Of a stretch of 64,000 bases of DNA, positions 17,668 through 25,604 are shown piece by piece (position 1 is the first letter of the stretch; each line of letters opens with the position of its first letter). A program made the position numbers and the translations under genes. Source of the stretch: Burkholderiales bacterium (GTDB taxonomy: Bacteria; Pseudomonadota; Gammaproteobacteria; Burkholderiales; Burkholderiaceae_C); contig JAECRL010000005.1 of the NCBI GenBank assembly GCA_016000265.1, forward strand, positions 1 through 64,000. Reading direction: 5' to 3'. The notes beneath the pieces were generated by a model, which saw only the letters and a list, made by a program, of their open reading frames with translations, ran no database searches and was not told the origin of the DNA.

Positions 17668-18304
17668 GCGCAGCCATCACGATGGGTTTGGCCCAGTCGG
17701 GCGTCTGGGCCAGGGCCTGCGGGTCGGCCGGCGCGATGACCTGACCCCGTTGCCAGTGAAGCACCAGCCGCGGGCGAGGGGCGTGCCCCTGGTGGGGGTC
17801 GGCCTCTGTGGTGTTGTCGTAGATCCGCAGCTCGGTCAGCAGGGGCAGCAGCTGGATGAGTTGCAGGCGGCTTTGGTCGAAGCGTCGGCGGATGTCGGCC
17901 TCGGGGATGTCGTGTCCGCCCTTGCGAACCCGCGCCTTGACCCGCGCCAGGTGGTGCTCAGGGCTGGCCAGACCGACGTACCAGATGCGAACTTCGAAGC
18001 CGGCTTCCGAGGCTTGTTTGAGCAAGCGGGTGAAGCTCTGTCCGCCCAGGGTCGTTTCGAAGTTGTGGTCCAGTCGCTGCGCGATGGCGTGCTGCAGCAG
18101 CCGCTTGCCTTCGTGCCAGGCGGCGCTGTTGGCTTGCGTGGCGCTCAGGTGGGGTTGGCTGGCGCGGATGCGCGCGGCCGCTTCGTCGGGGTTGAAGTAC
18201 TGGGCGCCGTGGGCGCGGATGGTGGCGCCGCCGATGCTGCTCTTGCCGGCGCCGTTGGTGCCCGCCAGCACGAACAGGCGGGGTGCGTGGGCGGTCTGGT
18301 CCAC
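17606..18304 (-). CDS. Zeta-toxin-like P-loop kinase/ATPase (COG4185 type), probable toxin
   Basis: A 232-residue P-loop protein. Walker A is AGTNGAGKSS (about 14-23). FNPDEAA (about 37) and HNFETTLGG (about 79) match the Asp and Glu-Thr-Thr positions of zeta-like kinases, and VRKGGHDIPEADIRRRF (about 126) gives the Arg-rich lid. Zeta-family toxins phosphorylate UDP-N-acetylglucosamine, though the relatives of this shorter group are less characterised. The start is GTG 18304 with a weak AGAGAG upstream. It lies 120 nt downstream of a Phd/YefM-type antitoxin gene on the same strand, so a type II pair is the best reading. Its C-terminal codons run 62 nt into ispD from the other side. Confidence 0.75.
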   Translation of the reverse strand: MDQTAHAPRLFVLAGTNGAGKSSIGGATIRAHGAQYFNPDEAAARIRASQPHLSATQANSAAWHEGKRLLQHAIAQRLDHNFETTLGGQSFTRLLKQASEAGFEVRIWYVGLASPEHHLARVKARVRKGGHDIPEADIRRRFDQSRLQLIQLLPLLTELRIYDNTTEADPHQGHAPRPRLVLHWQRGQVIAPADPQALAQTPDWAKPIVMAALKSGNASSAGARPKRSRPAR

Positions 18305-18341
18305 GGGCGATCTCTCTGTGTTTTGTGATTCGAATGAGCCA

Positions 18342-18363
18342 CGCGCCCCGTCGAGGGGGCGCG
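18342..18363. other. GC-rich hairpin between antitoxin and toxin genes
   Basis: CGCGCCCC (18342-18349) pairs perfectly with GGGGCGCG (18356-18363) around a 6-nt loop. No T-run follows on the minus strand. It sits in the 61 nt just downstream of the halfway point between antitoxin stop and toxin start, where it could lower toxin expression relative to antitoxin. Confidence 0.5.
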
Positions 18364-18424
18364 GGTGTTCGGGGCCGGTTCGGCTCCGATGCGGGCCAGG
18401 GGCCTCGCCTGCTGGAGGAGGGGT

Positions 18425-18775
18425 TCAGTGCCCGGGGCGAACGGCCTCGAGCGCAGCCTGCCCCAAGGCCTCGGGTGACGCATCGAAGGCGTCCATCATG
18501 CCCTGGCGGGATGCCGGGGTCTGCATCTGCTGCAGCAAGGCGTCGAACTCGTGGCTCAGGCTGCCCAGGGCCTGATCGCGCGCGTCCAGCAAAGCCTGGT
18601 AGGCATCCAGGGACAGGACCACCGCGGTGGGGCGGTCCCGCTTGGTGATGGCCACCATGCCCTGGCTGAAGGCGGTGTCCAGCACCCGACCGAAGCTGTT
18701 TTTGGCCTCGGTGGCGGAGAACTCGGGAACGTCCACGTTGTCACCCAGGGGGTTGCGCAGGTGGAGTGCGGTCAT
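18425..18775 (-). CDS. Phd/YefM-family antitoxin
   Basis: A 116-residue protein. The N-terminal part has the Phd/YefM dimerisation and DNA-binding fold: VPEFSATEAKNSFGRVLD (about 16-33), then VAITKRDRPTAVVLSLDAY (about 41-59). The C-terminal 50 residues are a low-complexity acidic tail rich in Gln, Ala and Met, as expected for a toxin-neutralising segment that folds on binding. The frame is open up to TTG 18835, but ATG 18775 is chosen because AAGG is 8 nt upstream and because the upstream codons coincide with the promoter and two palindromes. Phd proteins repress their own operon. The toxin-like gene follows after 120 nt. Confidence 0.85.
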   Translation of the reverse strand: MTALHLRNPLGDNVDVPEFSATEAKNSFGRVLDTAFSQGMVAITKRDRPTAVVLSLDAYQALLDARDQALGSLSHEFDALLQQMQTPASRQGMMDAFDASPEALGQAALEAVRPGH

Positions 18776-18800
18776 GGTGCGAGCCTTGGAGTCGATGCTG

Positions 18801-18835
18801 TTGGCCATTTTAGCCAAATTGGCCATTTTGTCCAA
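18801..18835 (-). promoter_or_regulatory. Antitoxin promoter covered by two tandem palindromic operators
   Basis: Two 17-bp inverted repeats lie head to tail with an 18-bp period: TTGGCCATTTTAGCCAA (18801-18817) and TTGGCCATTTTGTCCAA (18819-18835). The first has perfect 5-bp arms. On the minus strand they contain TGGACA (18834-18829), 16 nt, and TAAAAT (18812-18807), a near-consensus sigma-70 promoter (5/6 and 5/6). The predicted start of transcription is about 25 nt before ATG 18775. Two sites spaced 18 bp apart and straddling -35 and -10 fit cooperative autorepression by a dimeric Phd-type antitoxin. Confidence 0.75.
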
Positions 18836-18856
18836 TGACTCGCGCCGTCAACCAGC

Positions 18857-20059
18857 TCACCAGGAGACTTCCTGCTCGGGAGACGAGCGAATGCGGTGAA
18901 TGGACAGGTCCGCCCCGTCAAATTCCTCCTCGTGGCTCAGGCGCAGCCCCATCACGCGGTTGAGCACACCATAAACCACCGCACCGGTGACCAGGGCGAA
19001 CGCCACCACGACCAGGGTGCCCACCGATTGGGTCAGCAGGCTCACGCCACCCGCGCCACCCAGGCTGGTCTGCCCGAAGATGCCGGTCGCGATGCCGCCC
19101 CAGGCTCCGCACAGGCCGTGCAGGGGCCACACGCCCAGCACGTCGTCGATCTTCCACTTGTTTTGCACCAGGGTGAACATGACCACGAAGATGGCCCCTG
19201 CGATGCCGCCCGTTACCAGCGCGCCGGCGGGGTGCATGACGTCCGAACCCGCGCACACGGCCACCAGGCCAGCCAGCGGGCCGTTGTAGGCAAAGCCGGG
19301 GTCGTTCTTGCCCATCAGCACGGCCACCAGGGTGCCGCCCACCAGGGCCATCAGCGAGTTCACCGCCACCAGGCCCGAGATCTTGTCGATGGTCTGGGCG
19401 CTCATCACGTTGAAGCCGAACCAGCCCACGGCCAGGATCCACGATCCCAGGGCCAGGAAGGGGATGCTCGACGGCGGGTGCGCCGAGATGGCGCCGTCCT
19501 TGCGGTAGCGGTTGCGGCGAGCACCCAGGATCAGCACCGCAGGCAGCGCGATCCAGCCCCCGAAGGCGTGCACCACCACCGAGCCGGCGAAGTCGTGCAT
19601 GGGGGTGCCCGTGAGGGATTGCAGCCAGTCGCCGATGCCGAATTTGTTGTTCCAGATGGCGCCTTCGCACAAGGGGTAGAACACGCCCACGATCACGGCG
19701 GTGGCGATCAGCTGGGGCCCGAACTTGGCCCGCTCGGCGATGCCGCCCGAGACGATGGCCGGGATGGCCGCCGCGAAGGTCAGCAGGAAGAAGAACTTGA
19801 CCAGCGCATAGCCGTTGTTTTGCGCCAGGGTGCCCGCACCCACCATGAAGTCGACCCCGTAAGCCAGCGTGTACCCGACGAAGAAGTACACGAGCGTCGA
19901 GACGCAGAAATCGACCAGGATCTTGACCAGGGCGTTGACCTGGTTCTTGCCGCGCACCGTGCCCAGCTCCAGGAAGGCGAAGCCGGCGTGCATGGCGAGC
20001 ACCATCACGGCGCCCAGGAGGATGAAGAGCGCGTCGGCGCCCTGTTTGAGTTGTTCCAT
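18857..20059 (-). CDS. amtB: Ammonium transporter
   Basis: A 400-residue Amt/Mep/Rh channel with about eleven membrane helices. The pore twin histidines are visible in VVVHAFGGW (about 160) and WPLHGLCGAWGG (about 310). GNDPGFAYNGPLAGLVAVCAG-type spacing and the N-terminal AFLELGTVRGKN are typical. The C-terminal tail ends EEEFDGADLSIHR, the conserved cytoplasmic segment that talks to the channel and P-II proteins. ATG 20059 is chosen; 27 extra upstream codons are not conserved. No glnK is adjacent. A sigma-54 promoter and an NtrC-like site lie upstream, matching nitrogen-limitation control by the NtrBC pair encoded at 59-62 kb. Confidence 0.95.
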   Translation of the reverse strand: MEQLKQGADALFILLGAVMVLAMHAGFAFLELGTVRGKNQVNALVKILVDFCVSTLVYFFVGYTLAYGVDFMVGAGTLAQNNGYALVKFFFLLTFAAAIPAIVSGGIAERAKFGPQLIATAVIVGVFYPLCEGAIWNNKFGIGDWLQSLTGTPMHDFAGSVVVHAFGGWIALPAVLILGARRNRYRKDGAISAHPPSSIPFLALGSWILAVGWFGFNVMSAQTIDKISGLVAVNSLMALVGGTLVAVLMGKNDPGFAYNGPLAGLVAVCAGSDVMHPAGALVTGGIAGAIFVVMFTLVQNKWKIDDVLGVWPLHGLCGAWGGIATGIFGQTSLGGAGGVSLLTQSVGTLVVVAFALVTGAVVYGVLNRVMGLRLSHEEEFDGADLSIHRIRSSPEQEVSW

Positions 20060-20135
20060 CGCTTCGATTCCACGGAAGTGGTCGCACCAGAATGCGGCGG
20101 TGTCGACCTGCACAGAGAAAGGGATGCACCGATAT

Positions 20136-20151
20136 AGCAATTAATGTGCCC
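20136..20151 (-). promoter_or_regulatory. Sigma-54 (-24/-12) promoter of amtB
   Basis: On the minus strand GGGCACATTAATTGCT matches TGGCAC-N5-TTGCW except for the first base, with the invariant GG and GC separated by exactly 10 nt. It lies about 77 nt upstream of the amtB start. The rest of the 330-nt gap 20060-20389 holds an NtrC-like site and a 12-bp GGGGTGCACCCC palindrome near 20245-20256, with no ORF I can support. Confidence 0.75.
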
Positions 20152-20272
20152 GCTGATGGGGCGCGTGCGCGGTGCTGGTGCCACCCTTCAGCCGCTTTCA
20201 GGCGGCATGAGGTGCGCTGTGTTGGTGAAGCCTTGCCCCGTTTTGGGGTGCACCCCTTTCGCAGGGTGAATT

Positions 20273-20289
20273 TGCACCGATGTGGGGAA
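20273..20289 (-). promoter_or_regulatory. NtrC-like enhancer site upstream of amtB
   Basis: TGCACCGATGTGGGGAA matches 11 of 14 defined positions of the NtrC consensus TGCACCA-N3-TGGTGCA. It lies about 135 nt upstream of the sigma-54 promoter, a usual enhancer distance. Confidence 0.5.
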
Positions 20290-20389
20290 TCCAGGCGATG
20301 CGCGCGAAGGCCGGCCGGGCCGCAGGAACGCGGGACAATGCAGCTCACCTCCGCAATTCACCGGGCGGCCCCAGCGGCGCCCCGCAGCC

Positions 20390-20878
20390 ATGAGCGCACC
20401 AGCCATTCGAATCGGAGAGGGATGGGACACCCACGCCCTCGTCACCGGACGCCCCTTGATCCTGGGTGGCGTCACCATCTCGCACACCCACGGCCTGCTG
20501 GGGCACTCCGATGCCGATGCCTTGTTGCACGCCATCACGGACGCGCTGTTGGGTGCCGCGGGCCTGGGCGACATCGGGCGCCACTTTCCCGACACCGACC
20601 CGCGCTTCAAGGGCGCCGATTCCGTCGCGTTGCTGCAGGAGGCCGCGCAACGCGTTCAGGCTGCAGGCTGGGGCATCGTCAACCTGGACGCCACCATCGT
20701 GGCCCAGGCACCCAAGATGGCGCCCCACATCGACGCCATGCGACAGCGCATCGCCCAGGTGCTCGGCCTTTCGGTGGACGCGGTCAACGTCAAGGCGAAA
20801 ACCGCCGAGAAGATGGGCCCGGTGGGCGAGGGGCGGGCCATCGAGACCCGCGCCGTGTGCCTGCTCTACCGCTTGTGA
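20390..20878 (+). CDS. ispF: 2-C-methyl-D-erythritol 2,4-cyclodiphosphate synthase
   Basis: A 162-residue IspF, fifth step of the MEP pathway, cyclising CDP-ME-2-phosphate to MEcPP. The zinc ligands are Asp and His in GEGWDTHAL (about 8-16) and His in [13 protein letters not shown] (about 36-48). [18 protein letters not shown] and the terminal [16 protein letters not shown] are family signatures. ATG 20390 is chosen; the open frame upstream is not conserved. In related genomes it usually follows ispD directly. Here the two are separated by the toxin-antitoxin pair and amtB on the opposite strand, so ispF needs its own promoter. Confidence 0.96.
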   Translation: MSAPAIRIGEGWDTHALVTGRPLILGGVTISHTHGLLGHSDADALLHAITDALLGAAGLGDIGRHFPDTDPRFKGADSVALLQEAAQRVQAAGWGIVNLDATIVAQAPKMAPHIDAMRQRIAQVLGLSVDAVNVKAKTAEKMGPVGEGRAIETRAVCLLYRL

Positions 20879-20896
20879 CGCGGCTTGTGGCGCCGC

Positions 20897-22225
20897 TCAG
20901 GGCGCCCGCTTGAGCCGGATGTGCGCCACCAGGCCGCCGCCCGGTGCGTTGGCGATCTCGAAGGCGCCACCCATGCGATGAAGGGCCTTCTCGACGATGG
21001 CCAGGCCCAGCCCGGCCCCCGTCGCCGCCGTGCGTGCGGCGTCTCCCCGGAAGAACGGGGTGGTCAGCTGCGAGAGCTTTTCCGGCGCGACGCCAGGGCC
21101 GTGATCGCGCACGCTGAGGATCACCCAGGCACCCGAGCGCGTGTAGCTCACGTCCACGTTGGTCACGCCCGTGTAGGTGTTGCGACCGTAGCGACGCGCG
21201 TTTTCGAACAGGTTCGTCAACACGCGGCCCAGTTCGGTTTCGTCCGCCATGACGCGCGTGTCGATCGGCAGCTTGGCCGTGATGCGGATGCGTTTGGTGT
21301 CGCGGAACTGGCTGATGGCCTTGTCCACCACGCTGGAGACGTGCACCGGCACGAGTTCGACTTCGCCGGGACGGGCGTAGTCCATGAACTTGTCGATGAT
21401 GGCGTCGAGCTGGTCGATGTCGGCGGCCATGTTGCGCTTGGCCTCTTCGTCGACCACGCTCATCTCGGCCTCCAGTCGCATGCGCGCCAGTGGGGTGCGC
21501 AGGTCATGCGAGATGCCGGCGAGCATCACCGCGCGGTCTTCCTCGACCTTGGCCAGCTCACGCGCCATGCGGTTGAAGCCCTGGTTCACCTCGCGGATCT
21601 CTCGGGTGATCATGGACTCGTCGAGCACCGAGTCGTACTCGCCTTCGCGGATGCGACTGGCCGCGAACGACAGCTCCTTGAGGGGTTGGTTGATCAGCCT
21701 GGCGATCACGGCCGAGCCCAGCACGGTGGCCACCAGCGCGATGCCCACCCAGATGAACCAGGTGCCGGCGGCCAGGGGCTCGACCCGCGTGGGGTCGGCC
21801 TGCAGCCAGTAGTTGTCCCGCTCGATCTGGAAGCCCACCCACAGGCCCGGCACGCCGTTGACGCTGCTGGCCACCACCGTGGTCGGCCCCAGCCTTGAGC
21901 GCAGCTGCTCGCCGATGGCGCGCGTGAAGCGGCTGACCTCGAAGGGCACGAAACGGTCGGCCGGCTCACGGGGTTTGAGCCGGATGGACTCCTGGTCGGA
22001 CAGCGTCTTGATCAGCGTGAGCCGGTTGATGCTGTCGGAGTAGCGCAGCGCCGCCCGCGACAGGTTCACCAGGCTGGCGATCTGCTGGGCGGCCTGCACC
22101 GCGCGCGGCTCGAACTCGAGCGCACGGAAGGTCTGCACCCAGGCGAAGATGCCTGCGGTCAGCAGCAAGCCGAGCAGGATGAAGGTGCGCCAGAACAGGC
22201 TGAGGGCGAACCGCTTTCTTGGCAT
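20897..22225 (-). CDS. envZ: EnvZ/OmpR-type sensor histidine kinase
   Basis: A 442-residue inner-membrane sensor kinase. Two membrane segments (about residues 12-32 and 165-185) bracket a periplasmic domain. A HAMP domain follows, then HisKA with the phosphoacceptor His in GISHDLRTPLARM (about 244-256), the N-box FENARRYGRN and G-boxes DHGPGVAPEKL and GAGLGLAIVEKAL. It sits 3 nt downstream of the response-regulator gene, the classic ompR-envZ order. The stimulus cannot be inferred, since EnvZ homologues in this group respond to osmolarity or other envelope cues. Confidence 0.88.
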   Translation of the reverse strand: MPRKRFALSLFWRTFILLGLLLTAGIFAWVQTFRALEFEPRAVQAAQQIASLVNLSRAALRYSDSINRLTLIKTLSDQESIRLKPREPADRFVPFEVSRFTRAIGEQLRSRLGPTTVVASSVNGVPGLWVGFQIERDNYWLQADPTRVEPLAAGTWFIWVGIALVATVLGSAVIARLINQPLKELSFAASRIREGEYDSVLDESMITREIREVNQGFNRMARELAKVEEDRAVMLAGISHDLRTPLARMRLEAEMSVVDEEAKRNMAADIDQLDAIIDKFMDYARPGEVELVPVHVSSVVDKAISQFRDTKRIRITAKLPIDTRVMADETELGRVLTNLFENARRYGRNTYTGVTNVDVSYTRSGAWVILSVRDHGPGVAPEKLSQLTTPFFRGDAARTAATGAGLGLAIVEKALHRMGGAFEIANAPGGGLVAHIRLKRAP

Positions 22226-22228
22226 CGA

Positions 22229-22966
22229 TCAAGCCCCGCCATCCGGCACGAACACATAGCCCACGCCCCAGACCGTCTGGATGTAGCGGGGTTGTGCCGG
22301 ATCGGGCTCGATCATCTTGCGCAGGCGCGAGATCTGCACGTCGAGGCTGCGGTCGAAGGGCTCGAACTCGCGGCCGCGGGCCAGCTGAGCCAGCTTGTCG
22401 CGGCTCAGGGGTTGACGCGGGTGGCGCACCAGGGCCTTGAGCATGGAGAACTCACCCGTGGTCAGCGCGATGGGCTCGCCCTCCTTGCTCAGTCGGCGCA
22501 GGGCCAGGTCGAACTCGAAAGGGCCGAAGGTGACGGTCTGCGCCTCCTTGGCGGGCGCGCCGGGGGCTTCCTGGGCCGGGCGGCGACGCAGCACGGCGTG
22601 GATGCGCGCCAGCAGCTCACGCGGGTTGAAGGGCTTGGGCAGGTAGTCGTCGGCGCCGACCTCCAGGCCGACGATGCGGTCCACGTCCTCGACCTTGGCC
22701 GTCAGCATGATGATCGGCGTGATGTCGTTGGCGGCGCGCAGGCGGCGGCAGATCGACAGGCCGTCTTCACCGGGCAGCATCAGGTCCAGCACGATCAGGT
22801 CGACCGTCTCCCGAGTGAGCAGGCGGTTGAGCGCTTTGGCGTCCTCGGCCAGCAGCACCTCGAAGCCTTCCTGGCTCAGGTAGCGGCGCAGCAGATCCCG
22901 GATGCGGGCGTCGTCGTCGACGACGAGCACGCGGTCGGGACGCTGGTTGGCGTGTGTGGCGGTCAT
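22229..22966 (-). CDS. ompR: OmpR-type response regulator
   Basis: A 245-residue regulator. The receiver has VVDDDARIRDLLRRYL (about 15-30), the phosphoacceptor Asp in LIVLDLMLPGEDG (about 60), Thr/Ser in IMLTAK and Lys in YLPKPFN. The winged-helix DNA-binding domain occupies about 145-240 with LTTGEFSMLKALVRHP and a terminal TVWGVGYVF. ATG 22966 has AAGGA 8 nt upstream; the open frame above it is not conserved. The kinase gene follows after 3 nt. Two inverted TTGTAACAA boxes lie in the divergent promoter region, possible autoregulatory sites. Confidence 0.93.
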   Translation of the reverse strand: MTATHANQRPDRVLVVDDDARIRDLLRRYLSQEGFEVLLAEDAKALNRLLTRETVDLIVLDLMLPGEDGLSICRRLRAANDITPIIMLTAKVEDVDRIVGLEVGADDYLPKPFNPRELLARIHAVLRRRPAQEAPGAPAKEAQTVTFGPFEFDLALRRLSKEGEPIALTTGEFSMLKALVRHPRQPLSRDKLAQLARGREFEPFDRSLDVQISRLRKMIEPDPAQPRYIQTVWGVGYVFVPDGGA

Positions 22967-22983
22967 GGTGCTGTCCTTGGCAT

Positions 22984-23050
22984 TTGTAACAAGCGCGGAT
23001 TGTGCGCAGTTTGCGGACGCCAAACGGCCGTATCTGACCGGTTGTTACAA
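22984..23050. promoter_or_regulatory. Inverted pair of TTGTAACAA boxes between ompR and the SIMPL gene
   Basis: TTGTAACAA (22984-22992) and its exact reverse complement TTGTTACAA (23042-23050) flank 49 nt in the divergent region upstream of both ompR and the SIMPL-domain gene. GTAAC cores resemble known OmpR half-sites. Direct control by OmpR is inference. Confidence 0.45.
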
Positions 23051-23155
23051 TTCTTGCCCCAGCATGACGCTCCCGTCAAGCCGTGTGGACGTCAGCCTGC
23101 GGACCGCGCCATGCGTTGAGAATGAACCCTCACAACGACGGAAGAAAGTGCGCCC

Positions 23156-23920
23156 ATGACATCCGACTCCTTGGTCTGCCCCCGCACCCGCGGCCTTCGC
23201 CGCGCCATCGCCCTCGTGGCCTTGCCCCTGGCCACGCTCGCGTCGACGGCCCCGGCTCAAGCGGACACCCCGCGCCAGAACACCGTTCAGTTCACCGCAA
23301 CCGCCACGCGCGAGGTCGCTCAGGACGAACTCACCGTGACCCTGGAGGTGCTCAAGGAAGGCAGCCAGGCCACCGAGGTCCAGGCCGAGCTCAAGCGCAT
23401 CCTGGAGGGCGCCCTGGCTGAAGCGCGGGCCCTGACTCAAGGCGTCAGCCCCGATGCCCTCAGCGCACAGACGGGTGGGTTCCAGCTTTACCCCCGGTAC
23501 GGCACGAATGGACGCATCTCTGGCTGGCAGGGCAGCGCGCAGGTCATCCTCAGCGGCAACGACGCGGCCAAGGTGTCGCAGGCCGCGGGCAAGTTGCAGC
23601 CGCTCAACATCACGCAGGTTCGTTATGGCCTGTCGCGGGCTTTGCGCGAGAAGCACGAAGCCTCCCTCACCACCGAAGCCATCAGCCAGTTCCGCGCCCG
23701 TGCGCGCCAGATCGCGACCGATTTCGGCATGAAGGGCCACACGCTGGGCACGGCCTCGGTGTCATCCACCGACCCGAATTTTGAAGGGCGCCCGGTGCCG
23801 ATGATGGCCATGCAGGCCAAATCGGCCGCGGCCCCCATGGCCGACGCGGCCCTGCCGGTCATGCCCGGCAAAGGCGTGCTCACCATCACCGTCAGCGGTG
23901 AGGTGGTGCTCACGCCATGA
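23156..23920 (+). CDS. SIMPL-domain (DUF541) periplasmic protein
   Basis: A 254-residue exported protein. The signal peptide ends near APAQA (about residue 37). The mature part follows the SIMPL pattern: VQFTATATREVAQDELTV at the start, LSAQTGGFQLYPRY (about 103), a C-terminal RARARQIATDFG helix (about 182) and a last strand VLTITVSGEVVL. The family is periplasmic or surface-associated with no settled molecular role. Some members relate to stress or membrane integrity. It is divergent from ompR and may share its control region. A GGAAGAAAG purine run precedes ATG 23156. Confidence 0.85.
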   Translation: MTSDSLVCPRTRGLRRAIALVALPLATLASTAPAQADTPRQNTVQFTATATREVAQDELTVTLEVLKEGSQATEVQAELKRILEGALAEARALTQGVSPDALSAQTGGFQLYPRYGTNGRISGWQGSAQVILSGNDAAKVSQAAGKLQPLNITQVRYGLSRALREKHEASLTTEAISQFRARARQIATDFGMKGHTLGTASVSSTDPNFEGRPVPMMAMQAKSAAAPMADAALPVMPGKGVLTITVSGEVVLTP

Positions 23921-23944
23921 CGGACGCGCGGGAGAGGCGGGCGC

Positions 23945-24682
23945 TCACGCGTCTCGCCACTGCCCGCCTTTGAAGACCTGGTGTGGCTGAAAACGGGTCT
24001 TGTAAGCCATCTTCGGGCTGGCTTCGATCCAGTAGCCCAGGTACAAGTGAGGCAGGCCCAACTCCTGCGCCTGCCTGATCTGCCATTGGATGTTGTACGT
24101 GCCGTAACTCGCGTGCGGCTCAGGGTCGTAGAAGGTGTAGACCGCCGACAGCCCGTCGTTGAGCACATCCAGCACGGACACCATTCGCAGGACGCCTGGG
24201 GTGCCATCGGCTGCCGCGGGCTCCCTGAACTCCACCAGGCGCGAGTTGACCCGGCTGTGCAGCAGGAACTGCGTGTACTGGTCGACTGAGTCGTGGTCCA
24301 TGCCGCCACCCTTGTGCCGGCCGGCCTGATAACGGAGGTAGAGCTGGTAATGCTCGGGGTTGAAGTTCAACCTCAGCACGCGTGCCTCCAGCCCCGCGTG
24401 GGCCCGCCACGCGCGCTGCTGGCTGCGGGTGGGCCGAAAGCGATCCACGGGGACGCGCAAGGGCACGCAAGCCCGGCAGCCATCGCAATGCGGGCGGTAG
24501 GTGAACATGCCGCTGCGACGAAACCCGGTGGCCACCAGCCCCGAGTAGACGTCCGCATTGATCAGGTGGCTGGGGGTCGCGACCTGGGAGCGAGCGGTGT
24601 GTCCGTCCAGGTAGCTGCAAGGGTAGGGGGCCGTGGCGTAGAACTGCAGCGAAGCCAGCGGCAAGTCTTTGGGGTGGGTCAC
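23945..24682 (-). CDS. bpt: Bacterial aminoacyl-tRNA--protein transferase (Bpt/Ate1-like)
   Basis: A 245-residue transferase related to eukaryotic arginyltransferase. Bacterial Bpt attaches Leu to proteins with N-terminal Asp or Glu, feeding the ClpS/ClpAP N-end-rule pathway. Evidence is the N-terminal Cys in [16 protein letters not shown] (about 19-34), [18 protein letters not shown] with paired Cys (about 62-79) and the C-terminal [20 protein letters not shown] (about 185), YLGYWI and [12 protein letters not shown]. The start is GTG 24682, overlapping the aat stop as GTGA, which implies coupled translation. The adjacent aat gene supplies the complementary specificity. Confidence 0.93.
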   Translation of the reverse strand: MTHPKDLPLASLQFYATAPYPCSYLDGHTARSQVATPSHLINADVYSGLVATGFRRSGMFTYRPHCDGCRACVPLRVPVDRFRPTRSQQRAWRAHAGLEARVLRLNFNPEHYQLYLRYQAGRHKGGGMDHDSVDQYTQFLLHSRVNSRLVEFREPAAADGTPGVLRMVSVLDVLNDGLSAVYTFYDPEPHASYGTYNIQWQIRQAQELGLPHLYLGYWIEASPKMAYKTRFQPHQVFKGGQWRDA

Positions 24683-25437
24683 GGTCGGCCGTCGGGTGGA
24701 TGGGGCGATGCGGACAGGTGCGCCCACATCGAATCATCATAGGTCCAATCGGTCGGACCCGGCTGCGCCACCACCTGCTTGAGGTGAGCCTCGAATCGGG
24801 GGCGTTCCCAGGGGCGCGCGCCCATGGAAGCCAGGTGCGCGGTCTCTTGCTGGCAATCGATCAGCGCGATCCCATTGGCGCGACAAAAACACACCAGCGC
24901 GGCCAGGGCGATCTTGGAGGCGTCGGTCTGGTGCGCGAACATCGACTCGCCAAAAAACATGCGACCGATGTTGACGCCATACAGCCCCCCCACCAACTCA
25001 CCGTTCACCCAGGTCTCGAAGGAGTGGACCTGGCCGGCACGGTGCCATTGGCTGTAGACCGCGCGCATCTCGGAGACGATCCACGTCCCACCCTGGCCTT
25101 CGCGCGGGGTGTGGGCGCAATGGTGGAGGACGGCGTCGAAGTGCGAGTCGATGCGGACCTCGCAGCCTGGGGTCTGTCGAAAACGCTGGATGGCCTTGCG
25201 CAGGGAGCGCGACACCTTGAATCCCTCGGTGGGCAGGACCATGCGCGGGTCGGTGGTCCACCACAGCACGGGCTGGCCGTCGCTGAACCAGGGAAAGATG
25301 CCGCGCCGGTAGGCCTGCGCCAGCCTGCCCGGGCTGAGGTCGCCCCCGGCAGCCAACAAGCCGGGCGCATCCGAATCCGGACCCAGGGCCTGGGAGGTGT
25401 CGGGGAAAGGGGCGTCGGGTTCCAGCCAGGGGATCAT
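24679..25437 (-). CDS. aat: Leucyl/phenylalanyl-tRNA--protein transferase
   Basis: A 252-residue Aat. It moves Leu or Phe from charged tRNA to proteins with N-terminal Lys or Arg, marking them for ClpS-ClpAP. Signatures are [19 protein letters not shown] (about 43-61), [18 protein letters not shown] (about 117), [17 protein letters not shown] (about 139) and [18 protein letters not shown] (about 161). ATG 25437 starts the conserved IPWLEPD; 23 upstream codons in frame are not conserved. It overlaps bpt by 4 nt. Confidence 0.95.
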   Translation of the reverse strand: MIPWLEPDAPFPDTSQALGPDSDAPGLLAAGGDLSPGRLAQAYRRGIFPWFSDGQPVLWWTTDPRMVLPTEGFKVSRSLRKAIQRFRQTPGCEVRIDSHFDAVLHHCAHTPREGQGGTWIVSEMRAVYSQWHRAGQVHSFETWVNGELVGGLYGVNIGRMFFGESMFAHQTDASKIALAALVCFCRANGIALIDCQQETAHLASMGARPWERPRFEAHLKQVVAQPGPTDWTYDDSMWAHLSASPHPPDGRP

Positions 25438-25482
25438 GGGCGAGGCGGGGAAGGGCGGGTCGTCGGGTTGGCTTGGGCCATG

Positions 25483-25512
25483 AAAAAAGCCCGATGGCAG
25501 GGCCACCGGGCT
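25483..25512 (-). terminator. Rho-independent terminator downstream of the phasin gene
   Basis: On the minus strand an 11-bp stem (25512-25502 with 25498-25488, one G-U) closes a 3-nt loop and runs into six T. It sits 166 nt after the phasin stop and 46 nt before the aat start, so it ends the phasin transcript before aat. Confidence 0.88.
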
Positions 25513-25585
25513 GAAAGGTACCTTAGAAAAAGATCAACGGGTACCGAGGAGACAACCTTTCAGGGAGTGCCGCTTGTCCAGAGCG

Positions 25586-25604
25586 GCCCTGATGAGATCA
25601 GGGC
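25586..25604. repeat. Perfect 8-bp hairpin in the phasin 3' untranslated region
   Basis: GCCCTGAT (25586-25593), loop GAG, ATCAGGGC (25597-25604). No T-run follows. It is 74 nt downstream of the phasin stop and upstream of the terminator at 25483-25512, giving a structured trailer of about 195 nt. Confidence 0.6.

Noticed and set aside
18776-18835. N-terminal extension of the antitoxin from TTG 18835 or ATG 18826/18808
   Set aside because: These codons coincide with the promoter and palindromes; ATG 18775 has a better ribosome-binding site and matches family length.
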